A stretch of DNA of 64,000 nucleotides from an uncultured Mediterraneibacter sp. (GTDB taxonomy: Bacteria; Bacillota; Clostridia; Lachnospirales; Lachnospiraceae): positions 101,276 to 165,275 of the forward strand of contig CALWFV010000002.1 of the NCBI GenBank assembly GCA_944377745.1. The letters run 5' to 3'. Position numbers and translations under genes: made by a program. Position 1 is the stretch's first letter; every line of letters begins with the position of its first letter. Of this stretch, positions 26,056 through 35,044 are shown piece after piece. The notes beneath the pieces were generated by a model. The model made no database searches and was not told the DNA's origin. It saw nothing but the letters and a program-made list of their open reading frames with translations.

Positions 26056-27351
26056 TCACTTTCCGTCGAAACGCACGCGGATCGAGTTTGCGTGCGCTGT
26101 CAGGTGCTCCGCCTCAGCAAACTTTTCGATATCCGTATGGATCTTCTCAAGGGCGTCTCTGGAGTAAGAGATAATGCTGGATTTCTTGATAAAATCATCC
26201 ACAGAGAGGGGCGAGAAGAACTTCGCTGTACCGTTAGTCGGAAGGACATGGTTCGGCCCTGCGAAATAATCTCCCAGCGGTTCGCTGGAGTACTCTCCGA
26301 TAAAGATCGCCCCTGCGTTTCGGATCTTTGTCATCACTTCAAACGGATTTGCAGTCACGATCTCCATATGTTCGGAAGCGATCTCATTGGCCGCCTCAAT
26401 GGCGTCCTCCAGAGTCTCCGCAACCAGGATATGTCCGTAGTTGTCCAGGGATTTCTGTATGATCTCGCCGCGGGAAAGCTCTTTGATGAATTCATCTGTC
26501 TGAGCGGATACTTTCTCCGCCAGTTCCATGCTCGTCGTGACAAGGATCGCACTTGCCATCTCGTCATGCTCCGCCTGGGATAACAGATCCGCCGCCACAT
26601 AGCGCGGATTGGCAGTTTCATCCGCCAGCACCAGTATCTCGCTCGGTCCGGCGATCGAGTCAATGCTCACATGTCCGTACACCGCTTTCTTTGCCAGAGC
26701 CACATAGATATTTCCGGGGCCTACGATCTTATCCACTTTGGGAATGCTCTCTGTACCGTAGGCGAGTGCGGCCACAGCCTGAGCCCCGCCCACTTTATAG
26801 ACCTTGTCCGCTCCAGCCTCTTTTGCGGCCACCAGTGTAGTCGGCGTGACTTTCCCGTCTTTCCCCGGAGGAGTCACCATAATGATCTCGTCCACTCCCG
26901 CCACTTTCGCCGGCATGATATTCATGAGGACGGAAGACGGGTAGGCTGCCTTCCCTCCCGGGACATACACTCCCACTCTCTGGAGAGCCGTCACTTTCTG
27001 TCCCAGTATGGTCCCGTCCGGTCTGCTGTCAAACCAGCTGTACTGCATCTGTTTGGCATGATAGGACTCAATGTTCTTCAGTGCCTTCCGGATGATTCCC
27101 AGAAGTTCCTCTCCCACTTCTTTGTAGGCATCCTGTACCTCCTCATCGGTCACAAGGATATTGGAGGCGCTGATCTCCACGCCGTCAAATTTCTTTGTGT
27201 AAGCAAAAACCGCCTCATCCCTTTTCTCCTTAACATCGTCAAGGATCTGACGGACGCTCTCTTCATATTTGCCATAACTGTTGGGACTGCGCTTCAGCAG
27301 ATCCTCAAGCAGGTTCTTTTTCGTACTTTCATCCAGTTTCTCGATTCGCAT
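26056..27351 (-). CDS. hisD: Histidinol dehydrogenase
   Basis: HisD oxidises histidinol to histidine in two NAD-dependent steps, the last of the pathway. The 431-residue protein has VYVPGGKAAYPSSVLMN, KVGGAQAVAALAYGT, VGPGNIYVALAKK and the zinc-site stretch DLLSQAEHDEMASAIL, as well as the C-terminal GPNHVLPTNGTAKF. Full length. It follows hisG by five bases. Confidence 0.98.
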   Translation of the reverse strand: MRIEKLDESTKKNLLEDLLKRSPNSYGKYEESVRQILDDVKEKRDEAVFAYTKKFDGVEISASNILVTDEEVQDAYKEVGEELLGIIRKALKNIESYHAKQMQYSWFDSRPDGTILGQKVTALQRVGVYVPGGKAAYPSSVLMNIMPAKVAGVDEIIMVTPPGKDGKVTPTTLVAAKEAGADKVYKVGGAQAVAALAYGTESIPKVDKIVGPGNIYVALAKKAVYGHVSIDSIAGPSEILVLADETANPRYVAADLLSQAEHDEMASAILVTTSMELAEKVSAQTDEFIKELSRGEIIQKSLDNYGHILVAETLEDAIEAANEIASEHMEIVTANPFEVMTKIRNAGAIFIGEYSSEPLGDYFAGPNHVLPTNGTAKFFSPLSVDDFIKKSSIISYSRDALEKIHTDIEKFAEAEHLTAHANSIRVRFDGK

Positions 27352-27356
27352 AACTT

Positions 27357-28001
27357 TTAACCCTCCCTGACCAGATTTCTCAGATTGTTGATCAGTTCTC
27401 TGATCCTGTCGTTTTCCATACGCATGCTGACCGGATTGACGATCATACGGGCGGACAGCGGGCAGACCTCTTCCAGAACGACAAGCCCGTTCTCTTTCAG
27501 TGTAGAACCGGTCTCAACGATATCCACGATCACCTCTGACAGCCCGACAATAGGCGCCAGCTCGATGGATCCGTTCATCTTGATGATCTCCACGGTCTGA
27601 TGCTTCTTATTATAAAAATAGTCTTTTGCTATATTGGGATACTTTGTAGCCACGCGGATCAGCTCGTGGTGCTTCAGACACTCCGCAGCGCTCTCATAGC
27701 CGCAGACACACATGCGGCATTTGCCGAATCCCAGATCCAGCACTTCATGGACCTTCCTGCCTTCTTCAATGATCGTATCCTTCCCCACAACGCCGATGTC
27801 CGCCGCGCCGTACTCTACATAGGTGGGCACATCCGGTCCTTTTGCAAGGAAAAACTTCAGTTTCAGTTCCTCGTTTACGAAGATCAGCTTCCGTGAATCC
27901 TTGTCCTTCATCTCATCGCAGGTGATCCCAAGCTGTTCCAGCATATCAAGCGTCTTGCTGGCGAGACGCCCCTTTGTCAGGGCAAATGTCAGATATCTCA
28001 T
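27357..28001 (-). CDS. hisG: ATP phosphoribosyltransferase catalytic subunit (short form)
   Basis: HisG joins ATP and PRPP, the first committed and feedback-regulated step of histidine synthesis. The 214-residue protein is the short form that lacks the C-terminal regulatory domain and needs HisZ; it has LTFALTKGRLASKTLDMLE, YGAADIGVVGKD and DIVETGSTLKENGL (PRPP loop). hisZ is directly upstream, which fits. The ATG follows AAAGGAGCAG. Confidence 0.97.
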   Translation of the reverse strand: MRYLTFALTKGRLASKTLDMLEQLGITCDEMKDKDSRKLIFVNEELKLKFFLAKGPDVPTYVEYGAADIGVVGKDTIIEEGRKVHEVLDLGFGKCRMCVCGYESAAECLKHHELIRVATKYPNIAKDYFYNKKHQTVEIIKMNGSIELAPIVGLSEVIVDIVETGSTLKENGLVVLEEVCPLSARMIVNPVSMRMENDRIRELINNLRNLVREG

Positions 28002-28014
28002 AAGTTCTGCTCCT

Positions 28015-29268
28015 TTATCTCCGCTTCTTCTTTGCGTCTATGATCTTTTCTTCGCCTGTACGGAGATTCACCATCTCGATCTTAAAGTCATCTCTGAGAT
28101 AGAGCATACTGATAATGCCGTTTCTTTTTCCGTACTTCTCGTATTTCTCACGTAGGTCTTCCTGCTCTCTCTTGAGCATCTCGATATTTTTCCCTTTGTC
28201 CCGGAAGTCCCTGGCAAGATAGATGGCCCACCTCTGCGTCTCCTCCGTATAGACCAGGAGGTTCCGGCGGGAAGTCTCCACACTGATCTTCTGCCGGCTC
28301 AACGCGCTCATCAGTTCATCCACGATGATGGCGAAACCGATGGACGGTGTGCTCTTTCCGAATTTCTCAAGAAGATGGTCATATCGGCCGCCTCTCACCA
28401 CGGCGTCCCCCGTTCCGTATGTATAAGCCCGGAAAATGATGCCGGTATAATATCCGTAGCTTCCCATCATGCTCAGGTCAAACGTGACATGGTCTTCCGC
28501 TTTGTAGATCATGAGCAGGCGGTAGATCTGCTGAAGCCTTGTGAGCGCCAGCCGCGCATTCACGCTTGGGGCAATCCGCGCGGCTCTCTCCAGAACTTCC
28601 TGTCCTCCCACCAATTCGGGAAGAATGCGAAATGCCTCTTTCACACTGCCCTTCACACTGCGGTTGTCCAGGATCTCCTCCACACCGAAATAGTTCCGGT
28701 TGGCGATCAGTTCCCGGATTTCCTCTTTTTCGTCCTCTTCCAGACCGGTTGATTCGAGAAGACTCTGGATAAAATCAATGTGTCCGATGTTCACCTGGAA
28801 TTCCGTGAGTCCGGTCTTTTTCAGACCGTCCACCACCATAGCGATCATCTCGGCGTCCGCCTCCACGGAATCCAGACCGATCAGCTCCGCTCCCATCTGC
28901 GTGTTCTCTTTCAGACGTCCCTGGTAACTGGAATGATTGATAAATGTATTCCCGATATAACACAGACGGATCGGCAGATCTTCTCCCTCAAACAGCGTCG
29001 CCGCCGCCCTTGCGACAGAAGGTGTGATATCCGGGCGCAGCGTGAGGATATTTCCTTCCCGGTCAAAGAAACGGTACAGCTCCTTTGTGGAGGTGGATCC
29101 GATCTCTTTGCGGAACACATCGTCGTATTCAAATGTCGGCGTCTGTATATCCTGATACCCGTACAGATGCAGCACGGTGCTCAGTTTCTGCTGTAATGTA
29201 AGTTTTATCTCGCATTCTCTGTTGTAAATATCACGTACTCCCTCGGGAGTATGAAGTTTCTGTTCCAT
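28015..29268 (-). CDS. hisZ: ATP phosphoribosyltransferase regulatory subunit HisZ
   Basis: HisZ is a catalytically dead histidyl-tRNA synthetase relative that forms an octamer with short HisG and confers histidine feedback. The 417-residue protein has class II synthetase-like elements (LHTPEGVRDIYNRE, TLRPDITPSVARAAAT, GRYDHLLEKFG) and lacks the anticodon-binding domain of HisS, though a ~90-residue C-terminal tail is present. It is the first gene of the his operon; the ATG follows GAAAGGGGA, 18 bases beyond a palindromic operator. Confidence 0.95.
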   Translation of the reverse strand: MEQKLHTPEGVRDIYNRECEIKLTLQQKLSTVLHLYGYQDIQTPTFEYDDVFRKEIGSTSTKELYRFFDREGNILTLRPDITPSVARAAATLFEGEDLPIRLCYIGNTFINHSSYQGRLKENTQMGAELIGLDSVEADAEMIAMVVDGLKKTGLTEFQVNIGHIDFIQSLLESTGLEEDEKEEIRELIANRNYFGVEEILDNRSVKGSVKEAFRILPELVGGQEVLERAARIAPSVNARLALTRLQQIYRLLMIYKAEDHVTFDLSMMGSYGYYTGIIFRAYTYGTGDAVVRGGRYDHLLEKFGKSTPSIGFAIIVDELMSALSRQKISVETSRRNLLVYTEETQRWAIYLARDFRDKGKNIEMLKREQEDLREKYEKYGKRNGIISMLYLRDDFKIEMVNLRTGEEKIIDAKKKRR

Positions 29269-29285
29269 ATACAGTCCCCTTTCAC

Positions 29286-29307
29286 TTTAGCGTGCTACCA
29301 CGTTAAA
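29286..29307. promoter_or_regulatory. 22-base palindrome in the his leader, probable operator
   Basis: The two halves (TTTAGCGTG and CACGTTAAA) are inverted copies around CTAC with one mismatch. It lies between the -10 box and the ribosome binding site of hisZ, a position suited to repression. It resembles operators proposed for a TrpR-type histidine repressor (HisR/YerC) in Firmicutes; that match is from memory and unconfirmed. Confidence 0.6.
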
Positions 29308-29318
29308 AACCTTTTGCT

Positions 29319-29348
29319 ATTATATCGAATTTCATGTCTGTCTGTCAA
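29319..29348 (-). promoter_or_regulatory. Promoter of the his operon
   Basis: Minus strand TTGACA (29348-29343), 18 bases, TATAAT (29324-29319). The -35 box overlaps the last codons of recU. Confidence 0.8.
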
Positions 29349-29878
29349 TCCCTGAGATCCAAATCCTTCTGGATATAGTCCAGATACGGAATAAAGCATC
29401 CGTTTTTCAGTTCCATAAACCACCCCGGCTCCAGTTCTTCAAGCCGAAAACTCTTTCTTCCTCCCTGCTCTGCCCTGTCCCAGAATTTTTTGATCTGCTC
29501 AAAACGCATATAATACAGTTCGTTTCTTCCGCTGTAATAGATCAGAAGAAAAGAGATCCCTCCCTGCTTCTCGAACTTCTCCATAAAATCCATCTGATGT
29601 GCGTGTACATTCTGGAGAGGAAACGTATCTGCGCTGCACTCTTTCGCGTCAAAACAGACCGGGATCCCCTGCACTGCTCCGATGTAATCCACTGTGCTGA
29701 TCTTGTCAAAATACGCAAGCGTGATATGCCTGTGTTCCTTATCGATCCTCACCGGGGTGATCGGCGTCGGGATCTTCTGGATCAGCGCCAGTCCCAGTTC
29801 GCCGTACCGCTCATTGGTCCGGTTTACAAGATCCTCCAGCGTGGATCCGCGAAGCCCTCTTGAATTCCATGTCGCCAT
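29345..29878 (-). CDS. recU: Holliday junction resolvase RecU
   Basis: RecU resolves Holliday junctions in Firmicutes, the counterpart of RuvC, and works with RuvAB (also in this window at 53143-54795). The 177-residue protein has the family N-terminus (STLEDLVNRTNERYGELGLALIQKIPTP) and nuclease core residues in STVDYIGAVQGIPVCFDAKEC, where the usual Glu-Ala-Lys is Asp-Ala-Lys. Length slightly below the Bacillus protein. One base separates it from the upstream pseudouridine synthase gene. The ATG follows AGAGGAGTG. Confidence 0.94.
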   Translation of the reverse strand: MATWNSRGLRGSTLEDLVNRTNERYGELGLALIQKIPTPITPVRIDKEHRHITLAYFDKISTVDYIGAVQGIPVCFDAKECSADTFPLQNVHAHQMDFMEKFEKQGGISFLLIYYSGRNELYYMRFEQIKKFWDRAEQGGRKSFRLEELEPGWFMELKNGCFIPYLDYIQKDLDLRD

Positions 29879-29879
29879 C

Positions 29880-30875
29880 TCACATCACTCCTCTGTCCGC
29901 GCAGATCTTCCGAAACAGTTCCGGTACCGGCGCTTTGATCTCTTTTCCGGAAAGCGCTGCCAATTCTCCGTCACACTCAGGAAAACACAGCCTGTATGAA
30001 TGAAGAAGCTGGGACGTCAGCCCGTACTTTCTGCGGAAACGGTCGTTTACTTCCCTGTTCCCGTATTTATAGTCCCCGATGATCGGATGTCCCTCCGAAG
30101 CAAGATGAGCCCTGATCTGATGGGTCTTTCCGGTGATCAGATGCACTTCCAGAAGAGTCACCTCTCCATCTGACCGGAGAGCCCGGTATTCTGTCTCAAT
30201 AAAGCTTTCTTTTCCGTCCGGTATGTCCGCCCCGTTGTTCCGTGTTCCCTTTTTTCTCTCTACTGTAACACGGTTTGTCCTGCCATCCTTAGTCAGAAAG
30301 GCACGGATCTTCTTTTCTCCGGAAACAGCGCCGCACACAAGACAGAGATAGTACTTTTTCACGCTCCGTTCCCGGAACATGGTGCCCAGCGTCTGCAGCG
30401 CTGCCAGTGTCTTGCCCGCTGCCACGATCCCGCTGGTATTCCGGTCCAGCCGGTTGCAGACTGACGGATGGAAGGTGCGCAGTTCCTCTTCTGTGAGCTG
30501 TCCGGAGTCCAGAAGATAAGCCGTCAGATACTCTACAAGAGACTGGTCGGAAGGTTTCGCTTTCTGAGAGAGCATCCCCACAGGCTTATTGATAAAAAGA
30601 GTATGCCCGTCCTCGTAAAGTATGTCTAATTCTTTCTTTTTATAGACACTCTGCTTCTGCGTAAACTTTTCGATCGTTTCGTCGGAGAAAAAGAGCTTCA
30701 CCATGTCTCCCTTTTTCAGATGTTCATTTCCCTGAGCCTTTTTGCCGTTCAGCGTAATGTTTTTCTTCCTCAGCATTTTATAGAAGAAACTCTTCGGCGC
30801 GAGTGACATATATTTTGCAAGAAATTTATCCAGCCGCTGACCGGACTCATTTTCACGGATCACGATCTCTTTCAT
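29880..30875 (-). CDS. RluA-family pseudouridine synthase
   Basis: Enzyme that isomerises uridine to pseudouridine in rRNA or tRNA. The 331-residue protein has an N-terminal S4 RNA-binding domain (about 1-60, GQRLDKFLAKYMSLAPKSFFYKMLRKKNITLNGKK) and the catalytic domain with VCNRLDRNTSGIV (catalytic Asp in the RLD motif) and GKTHQIRAHLA. It belongs to the RluC/RluD branch; the target position cannot be told. It overlaps the upstream SDR gene by four bases, suggesting coupled translation. Confidence 0.92.
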   Translation of the reverse strand: MKEIVIRENESGQRLDKFLAKYMSLAPKSFFYKMLRKKNITLNGKKAQGNEHLKKGDMVKLFFSDETIEKFTQKQSVYKKKELDILYEDGHTLFINKPVGMLSQKAKPSDQSLVEYLTAYLLDSGQLTEEELRTFHPSVCNRLDRNTSGIVAAGKTLAALQTLGTMFRERSVKKYYLCLVCGAVSGEKKIRAFLTKDGRTNRVTVERKKGTRNNGADIPDGKESFIETEYRALRSDGEVTLLEVHLITGKTHQIRAHLASEGHPIIGDYKYGNREVNDRFRRKYGLTSQLLHSYRLCFPECDGELAALSGKEIKAPVPELFRKICADRGVM

Positions 30876-31690
30876 GTTTTTCCTCGTCCTGTCCCATTCT
30901 TTCTTCTGTTTCTTTTTTCTTTAAGATTCATACTAACCTTTCCGAATCCCATGATCAGCCTGTGGGGGATCAGTCCCACACCCAGATATGCCGCCTTCAT
31001 GGGAATGCCGTAGATCGAGAGTTCCTTCCCGGCACGGCTGTCTTTCAATGCCCGGTGCACTACCTTCGGTGCTTTCGCCATCGTCCATTTCTTCCATGGA
31101 TTATCTGTTCTGCCGCTGACGTCAAAAAATTCCGTATCAACCGGTCCCGGGCACACCGCTGTGACCAGGATACCTCTGCCGGAGAGTTCCGCCCTGAGTG
31201 CCCTGGAAAAGCTGAGTACATAGGACTTTGTCGCCGCATATACGGCAAAGGAGGGCTGGGGACAGAACGCCGCCGCAGACGCAAGGTTCACGATGCGGCT
31301 GCCCCGGCTCATACGGGGCAGGCACAGAAGCGTCATCCTGGTCAGTGCCCTGCAGTTCAGGTCCACCATATCCGGCTGAAGACGGAAGGACTCTTCTGCT
31401 ATCTCTGTAACTGTCCCGGATTTCCCAAATCCTGCGCTGTTGACCAGCATCCGGATATCCGGCCGTTCCCTGTCAAATGCTTCGCGCAGTCTTCTATATA
31501 CCTTTTTCTTCTGAAGATCTCCGTCGAAGATCCTCAGAGGAACTCTGCTCTTTTGTGCAAGCTCCTCTAGCCTCTCTTTCCGCCGTGCGATCACCCAGAT
31601 CTCATCCAGATTTCTGTAGAAATATCCGAGCTGCAGTACGAATTCTCTTCCCATACCGGAGGATGCTCCAGTCACAACTGCGATCCTCAT
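30872..31690 (-). CDS. Short-chain dehydrogenase/reductase (SDR) family protein
   Basis: Predicted NAD(P)-dependent oxidoreductase. The 272-residue protein has the nucleotide motif TGASSGMGREF near its start (about 7-17), NSAG, and the catalytic Tyr-x3-Lys in YAATKSYV. The C-terminal tail ends in a very basic stretch (NRRKNGTGRGK). The substrate cannot be inferred. A TTG at 31696 is in frame, but GGAG is well spaced from the ATG at 31690, which I use. Confidence 0.9.
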   Translation of the reverse strand: MRIAVVTGASSGMGREFVLQLGYFYRNLDEIWVIARRKERLEELAQKSRVPLRIFDGDLQKKKVYRRLREAFDRERPDIRMLVNSAGFGKSGTVTEIAEESFRLQPDMVDLNCRALTRMTLLCLPRMSRGSRIVNLASAAAFCPQPSFAVYAATKSYVLSFSRALRAELSGRGILVTAVCPGPVDTEFFDVSGRTDNPWKKWTMAKAPKVVHRALKDSRAGKELSIYGIPMKAAYLGVGLIPHRLIMGFGKVSMNLKEKRNRRKNGTGRGKT

Positions 31691-31732
31691 TGCCAATGCT
31701 CCATTACTCCTGATTTTACTCCCGACTTATCA

Positions 31733-33652
31733 TCACTTTTTTCTGTGGATGTTTCTTATCGTTTTCTTCTTTGTACGGCGATCTGTACTCCGCCTGTTTT
31801 GATCATGCCCCTTCTTGTCTGTCCCGGGCCGGTTCTGATTTTGCCCCTTTTTGTCTGCCCGGGGCCGGATCAGGCATTTCGGTCCGTATCCCACCAGATC
31901 CATCCTCCCCGCCTTCTGGAGCGCTTCATAGACAAGGTCGTAAAGTTTCGGGTTGCGGTACTGGATCAGCGCCCTCTGCATTGCTTTTTCATGAGGATTC
32001 TTCGGCACATAGACCGGCTTCCTGTTTCTCGGATCAAGCCCGGTATAATACATGCAGGTAGATAAAGTGGAGGGCGTGGGATAAAAATCCTGTACCTGCT
32101 CCGGCATATATCCCAGGTCCCTGCAGTATTCCGCCAATTCCACAGCCTCTTTCATGCCGGAGCCGGGGTGGGACGACATCAGATAGGGAACCAGGTACTG
32201 TTTCTTTCCGATGCGCTGATTCATCCTGTCAAACTGTCGTGTGAATTCCTCATATACTCTGTGTTCCGGCTTTCCCATCAGAACCAGCACCGGCGCCGCC
32301 ACATGCTCCGGAGCCACCTTCAGCTGTCCACTGACATGATACTCACAGAGTTCCCGCAGAAAATCCTTTTTCTTATCAGCCAGAAGATAGTCAAACCGGA
32401 TCCCCGAGCGGATAAATACCTTCTTCACCCCGGGGATCTCTCTGAGCTTCTTAAGCAGTTTTACATAGTCGCTGTGATCCGCGTCCAGGTTGCGACAGGG
32501 CGTCGGGAAAAGGCAGTGTCTGTTCCTGCATACGCCGTGAGACGTCTGTTTTTTGCAGGACGGATGTCTGAAGTTTGCCGTAGGACCGCCCACGTCATGG
32601 ATGTATCCTTTAAAGTCCTTTTCTTTCGTGATCTCCTTCGCCTCTCTGAGCAGTGAGTCATGGCTCCGCACCTGGACGATCCTTCCCTGGTGGAATGTCA
32701 GGGCACAGAAACTGCATCCCCCGAAACATCCACGGCTGCTGGTCAGGCTGAACCTGATCTCCGAGATCGCCGGTACGCCGCCGGCTTCTTCATAGGAAGG
32801 ATGATAAGTCCTCATGTAGGGCAGTCCGTACACATCATCCATTTCCGTCTCTGTCAAAGGTTTTGCGGGAGGATTCTGAACCACATACAGATGGTCGGAA
32901 TAGGGTTCCACAAGACGCTTCCCGGTAAACGGATCTGTGTTCAGGTACTGGGTATAGAAACTCTTTGCATATTCCCTCTTATCCTTTTTCAGGTCTTCAA
33001 AAGAAGGCAGTATCTCCGCATCGTAAACGCTCTCCAGAGACTTTACCTTCACTGCCGTCCCGTCAATATATGTCAGTTCTTCCACGGGGATCCCCGCATC
33101 CAGTGCATCCGCTATCTCAATGATGGAGCGCTCTCCCATCCCGTAGGAGATCATGTCCGCGCCTGAGTCCAGCAGCACAGACCGTTTCAGCTGATCGGAC
33201 CAGTAATCATAATGAGCCAGACGCCGAAGACTTGCCTCAATCCCTCCCAGGATCACCGGCGTCTTTTTGTATGTCTGGCGGATCAGATTTCCATAGACCG
33301 TACAGGCATGATCCGGGCGCTTTCCCATCACTCCGCCGGGAGTATAGGCGTCGGTCTTTCTCCTCTTTTTGGAAACCGAATAATGGTTCACCATAGAATC
33401 CATATTTCCTGCCGAGACAAGAAAGGCAAGCCTTGGTTCTCCGTATATAGCGATGCTTTCAGGATCTCTCCAGTCCGGCTGTGAGATGATCCCCACACGA
33501 TAGCCTTTGGACTCCAGCAGACGGCTTATGATGGCATGTCCGAAAGAAGGATGATCCACATAGGCATCCCCGATCACATATACAAAATCAACCTGTTCCC
33601 ATCCCCGGTCTTCCATATCCTTTCTGCACACCGGCAAAAATCTATTTCCCAT
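31733..33652 (-). CDS. YgiQ family radical SAM protein
   Basis: Member of the UPF0313/YgiQ radical SAM family; its reaction is unknown. The 639-residue protein has an N-terminal domain (YVIGDAYVDHPSFGHAIISRLLE), the radical SAM cluster motif RGCFGGCSFCAL with its three Cys near residue 320 and the family C-terminal part (PHEKAMQRALIQY). The frame extends upstream to 33859, but that part lies wholly inside the HAD gene and GAAAGGTG precedes the ATG at 33652. The C-terminal tail has two 12-residue basic repeats (DKKGQNQNRPG-like, DNA period 36 bases from 31801). Confidence 0.93.
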   Translation of the reverse strand: MGNRFLPVCRKDMEDRGWEQVDFVYVIGDAYVDHPSFGHAIISRLLESKGYRVGIISQPDWRDPESIAIYGEPRLAFLVSAGNMDSMVNHYSVSKKRRKTDAYTPGGVMGKRPDHACTVYGNLIRQTYKKTPVILGGIEASLRRLAHYDYWSDQLKRSVLLDSGADMISYGMGERSIIEIADALDAGIPVEELTYIDGTAVKVKSLESVYDAEILPSFEDLKKDKREYAKSFYTQYLNTDPFTGKRLVEPYSDHLYVVQNPPAKPLTETEMDDVYGLPYMRTYHPSYEEAGGVPAISEIRFSLTSSRGCFGGCSFCALTFHQGRIVQVRSHDSLLREAKEITKEKDFKGYIHDVGGPTANFRHPSCKKQTSHGVCRNRHCLFPTPCRNLDADHSDYVKLLKKLREIPGVKKVFIRSGIRFDYLLADKKKDFLRELCEYHVSGQLKVAPEHVAAPVLVLMGKPEHRVYEEFTRQFDRMNQRIGKKQYLVPYLMSSHPGSGMKEAVELAEYCRDLGYMPEQVQDFYPTPSTLSTCMYYTGLDPRNRKPVYVPKNPHEKAMQRALIQYRNPKLYDLVYEALQKAGRMDLVGYGPKCLIRPRADKKGQNQNRPGTDKKGHDQNRRSTDRRTKKKTIRNIHRKK

Positions 33653-34325
33653 CCTGTCCGCACCTTTCGTAGGTATTGTCTCTGATCTCATAAAAATCAT
33701 GGATGAAGTAATCCGCCAGACGCTTCTTTTCCTCCTCATCCGGTCTGGAAAACGCATCATCAACGGCGCACACTTCCATCCCTGCGTTCTTCCCCGCAAG
33801 GATCCCGTTGGGAACGTCCTCAAACACAAGACAGGCCGACGGTCGGACCTGCAGGTCATCCGCGACCTTCAGGTACACATCCGGGGCAGGTTTTCCGGCA
33901 GCCACTTCACAGGAAGTGCGCACGGAATCAAAGTATTCCAGTATCCCCTGAGCCTTCAGCGCCGCCTCCGCAAGGTCTCTGTCATTGCTGGTGGCGATGC
34001 CGAGAAGTACGCCCCTCTGCTGCATGGCGCGGAGGAAGTCCACCGCTCCCGGTTTGGGAAGGACCTTTGTTGAATAAAGTTCCATTGTCATATCTTTCCA
34101 CTCTTCCTTGACCTGTTCTACCGTCCGGTGAAGGTTGTGGAAAGTGTCAACAAAATACTGCGCCGTCTCGGTATAGCTTTTCCCCTCGATTGCCTTGTGG
34201 AAGTCATCCGGCTGCACCAGCCCGTATTTATTCATATAGATGCGATCCACTTCCGGCCAGATCCACATGGAATCCACAAGGGAACCGTCCATGTCAAATA
34301 TGACTGCTTTCTTTCCTGTCAGCAT
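33642..34325 (-). CDS. HAD superfamily phosphatase/phosphomutase-like hydrolase
   Basis: The 227-residue protein has HAD motif I IFDMDGSLVDSMW (nucleophile Asp near residue 10), a helical cap (about 18-85), motif II IATSNDRD, motif III Lys in AGKPAPDVYL and motif IV VFEDVPNGILAGKNAG. This is the beta-phosphoglucomutase-like/GS1-like class; the substrate is unknown. It overlaps the upstream pseudouridine synthase by seven bases and the downstream ygiQ-like gene by 11, suggesting one transcript. Confidence 0.93.
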   Translation of the reverse strand: MLTGKKAVIFDMDGSLVDSMWIWPEVDRIYMNKYGLVQPDDFHKAIEGKSYTETAQYFVDTFHNLHRTVEQVKEEWKDMTMELYSTKVLPKPGAVDFLRAMQQRGVLLGIATSNDRDLAEAALKAQGILEYFDSVRTSCEVAAGKPAPDVYLKVADDLQVRPSACLVFEDVPNGILAGKNAGMEVCAVDDAFSRPDEEEKKRLADYFIHDFYEIRDNTYERCGQDGK

Positions 34326-35044
34326 AATCCGTCCCTTTCTTCCTTCGTCAGTTTTCTGTATTCTCCCGGTTTCAGGTTTTCATCCAGCACAAGAGTTCCC
34401 ATTCTGAGACGTTTCAGATATACGACCTCTTTGCCAAGTGCATGGAACATCCGCTTCACCTGATGGAACTTTCCTTCCTGTATGGTGATCTCAGCCTCAG
34501 AGGTCTGCCCGCTTTTGAGGATCACAAGCTGCGCCGGCAGGGTCGGCTTCTCCTCTCCGATATCGATCCCTTCCGCAAGCCTTCTGATATCCTCCTCAGA
34601 GAGGCTCCCCTGTACTCTGACATAATAGATCTTGTCCACATGTTTCTTCGGCGAGAGCAGACGATGGGCAAGTTCCCCGTCATTTGTTATGAGAAGGAGC
34701 CCTTCGGTGTCCCTGTCGAGCCTTCCCACCGGAAACAGATCCTTTCTCTGCTTTTCTTCGATCAGATCAAGGACTGTCTTCTCTTTTTTGTCTGTGGTCG
34801 CAGAGATCACTCCCGCCGGTTTATTCAGCATATAGTATTCATATTTCTCGTACACGGCAGGCTGATCCTTGTATGCCACCTCGTCCTTTTCCGTGTCGAT
34901 CTTTGTCTCAGGCTTTCTGACAGGAAGCCCGTTGATCTTCACGTTTCCTCTGGCAATCTCCCTTTTTGCCTCGCTCCGTGTCCCGTATCCCATATCTGCC
35001 AAAAATTTATCCAGTCTGATCTTCACAGCGACTGCCACCGCCAT
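34319..35044 (-). CDS. RsuA/RluB-family pseudouridine synthase
   Basis: rRNA pseudouridine synthase with an N-terminal S4 domain (IRLDKFLADMGYGTRSEAKREIARG) and a catalytic domain with PVGRLDRDTEGLLLITNDG (catalytic Asp in RLD) and GKFHQVKRMFHALGKEV. The RsuA branch is closest; the exact rRNA target is not readable. The N-terminus has a repeated Ala-Val stretch (MAVAVAVK); a GTG at 35026 is another possible start, since no clear ribosome binding site precedes the ATG. The gene start overlaps the end of the upstream methyltransferase by 22 bases. Confidence 0.93.
   Translation of the reverse strand: MAVAVAVKIRLDKFLADMGYGTRSEAKREIARGNVKINGLPVRKPETKIDTEKDEVAYKDQPAVYEKYEYYMLNKPAGVISATTDKKEKTVLDLIEEKQRKDLFPVGRLDRDTEGLLLITNDGELAHRLLSPKKHVDKIYYVRVQGSLSEEDIRRLAEGIDIGEEKPTLPAQLVILKSGQTSEAEITIQEGKFHQVKRMFHALGKEVVYLKRLRMGTLVLDENLKPGEYRKLTKEERDGLC

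Noticed and set aside
29269-29344. T-box riboswitch upstream of hisZ
   Set aside because: The GTGGTA-like stretch recalls a T-box, but only about 75 bases separate recU and hisZ and the promoter is within them; a T-box leader needs far more. A palindromic operator explains it better.
33653-33859. N-terminal extension of the YgiQ-like protein
   Set aside because: This part lies inside the HAD gene and reads as basic low-complexity sequence; a good ribosome binding site supports the start at 33652.
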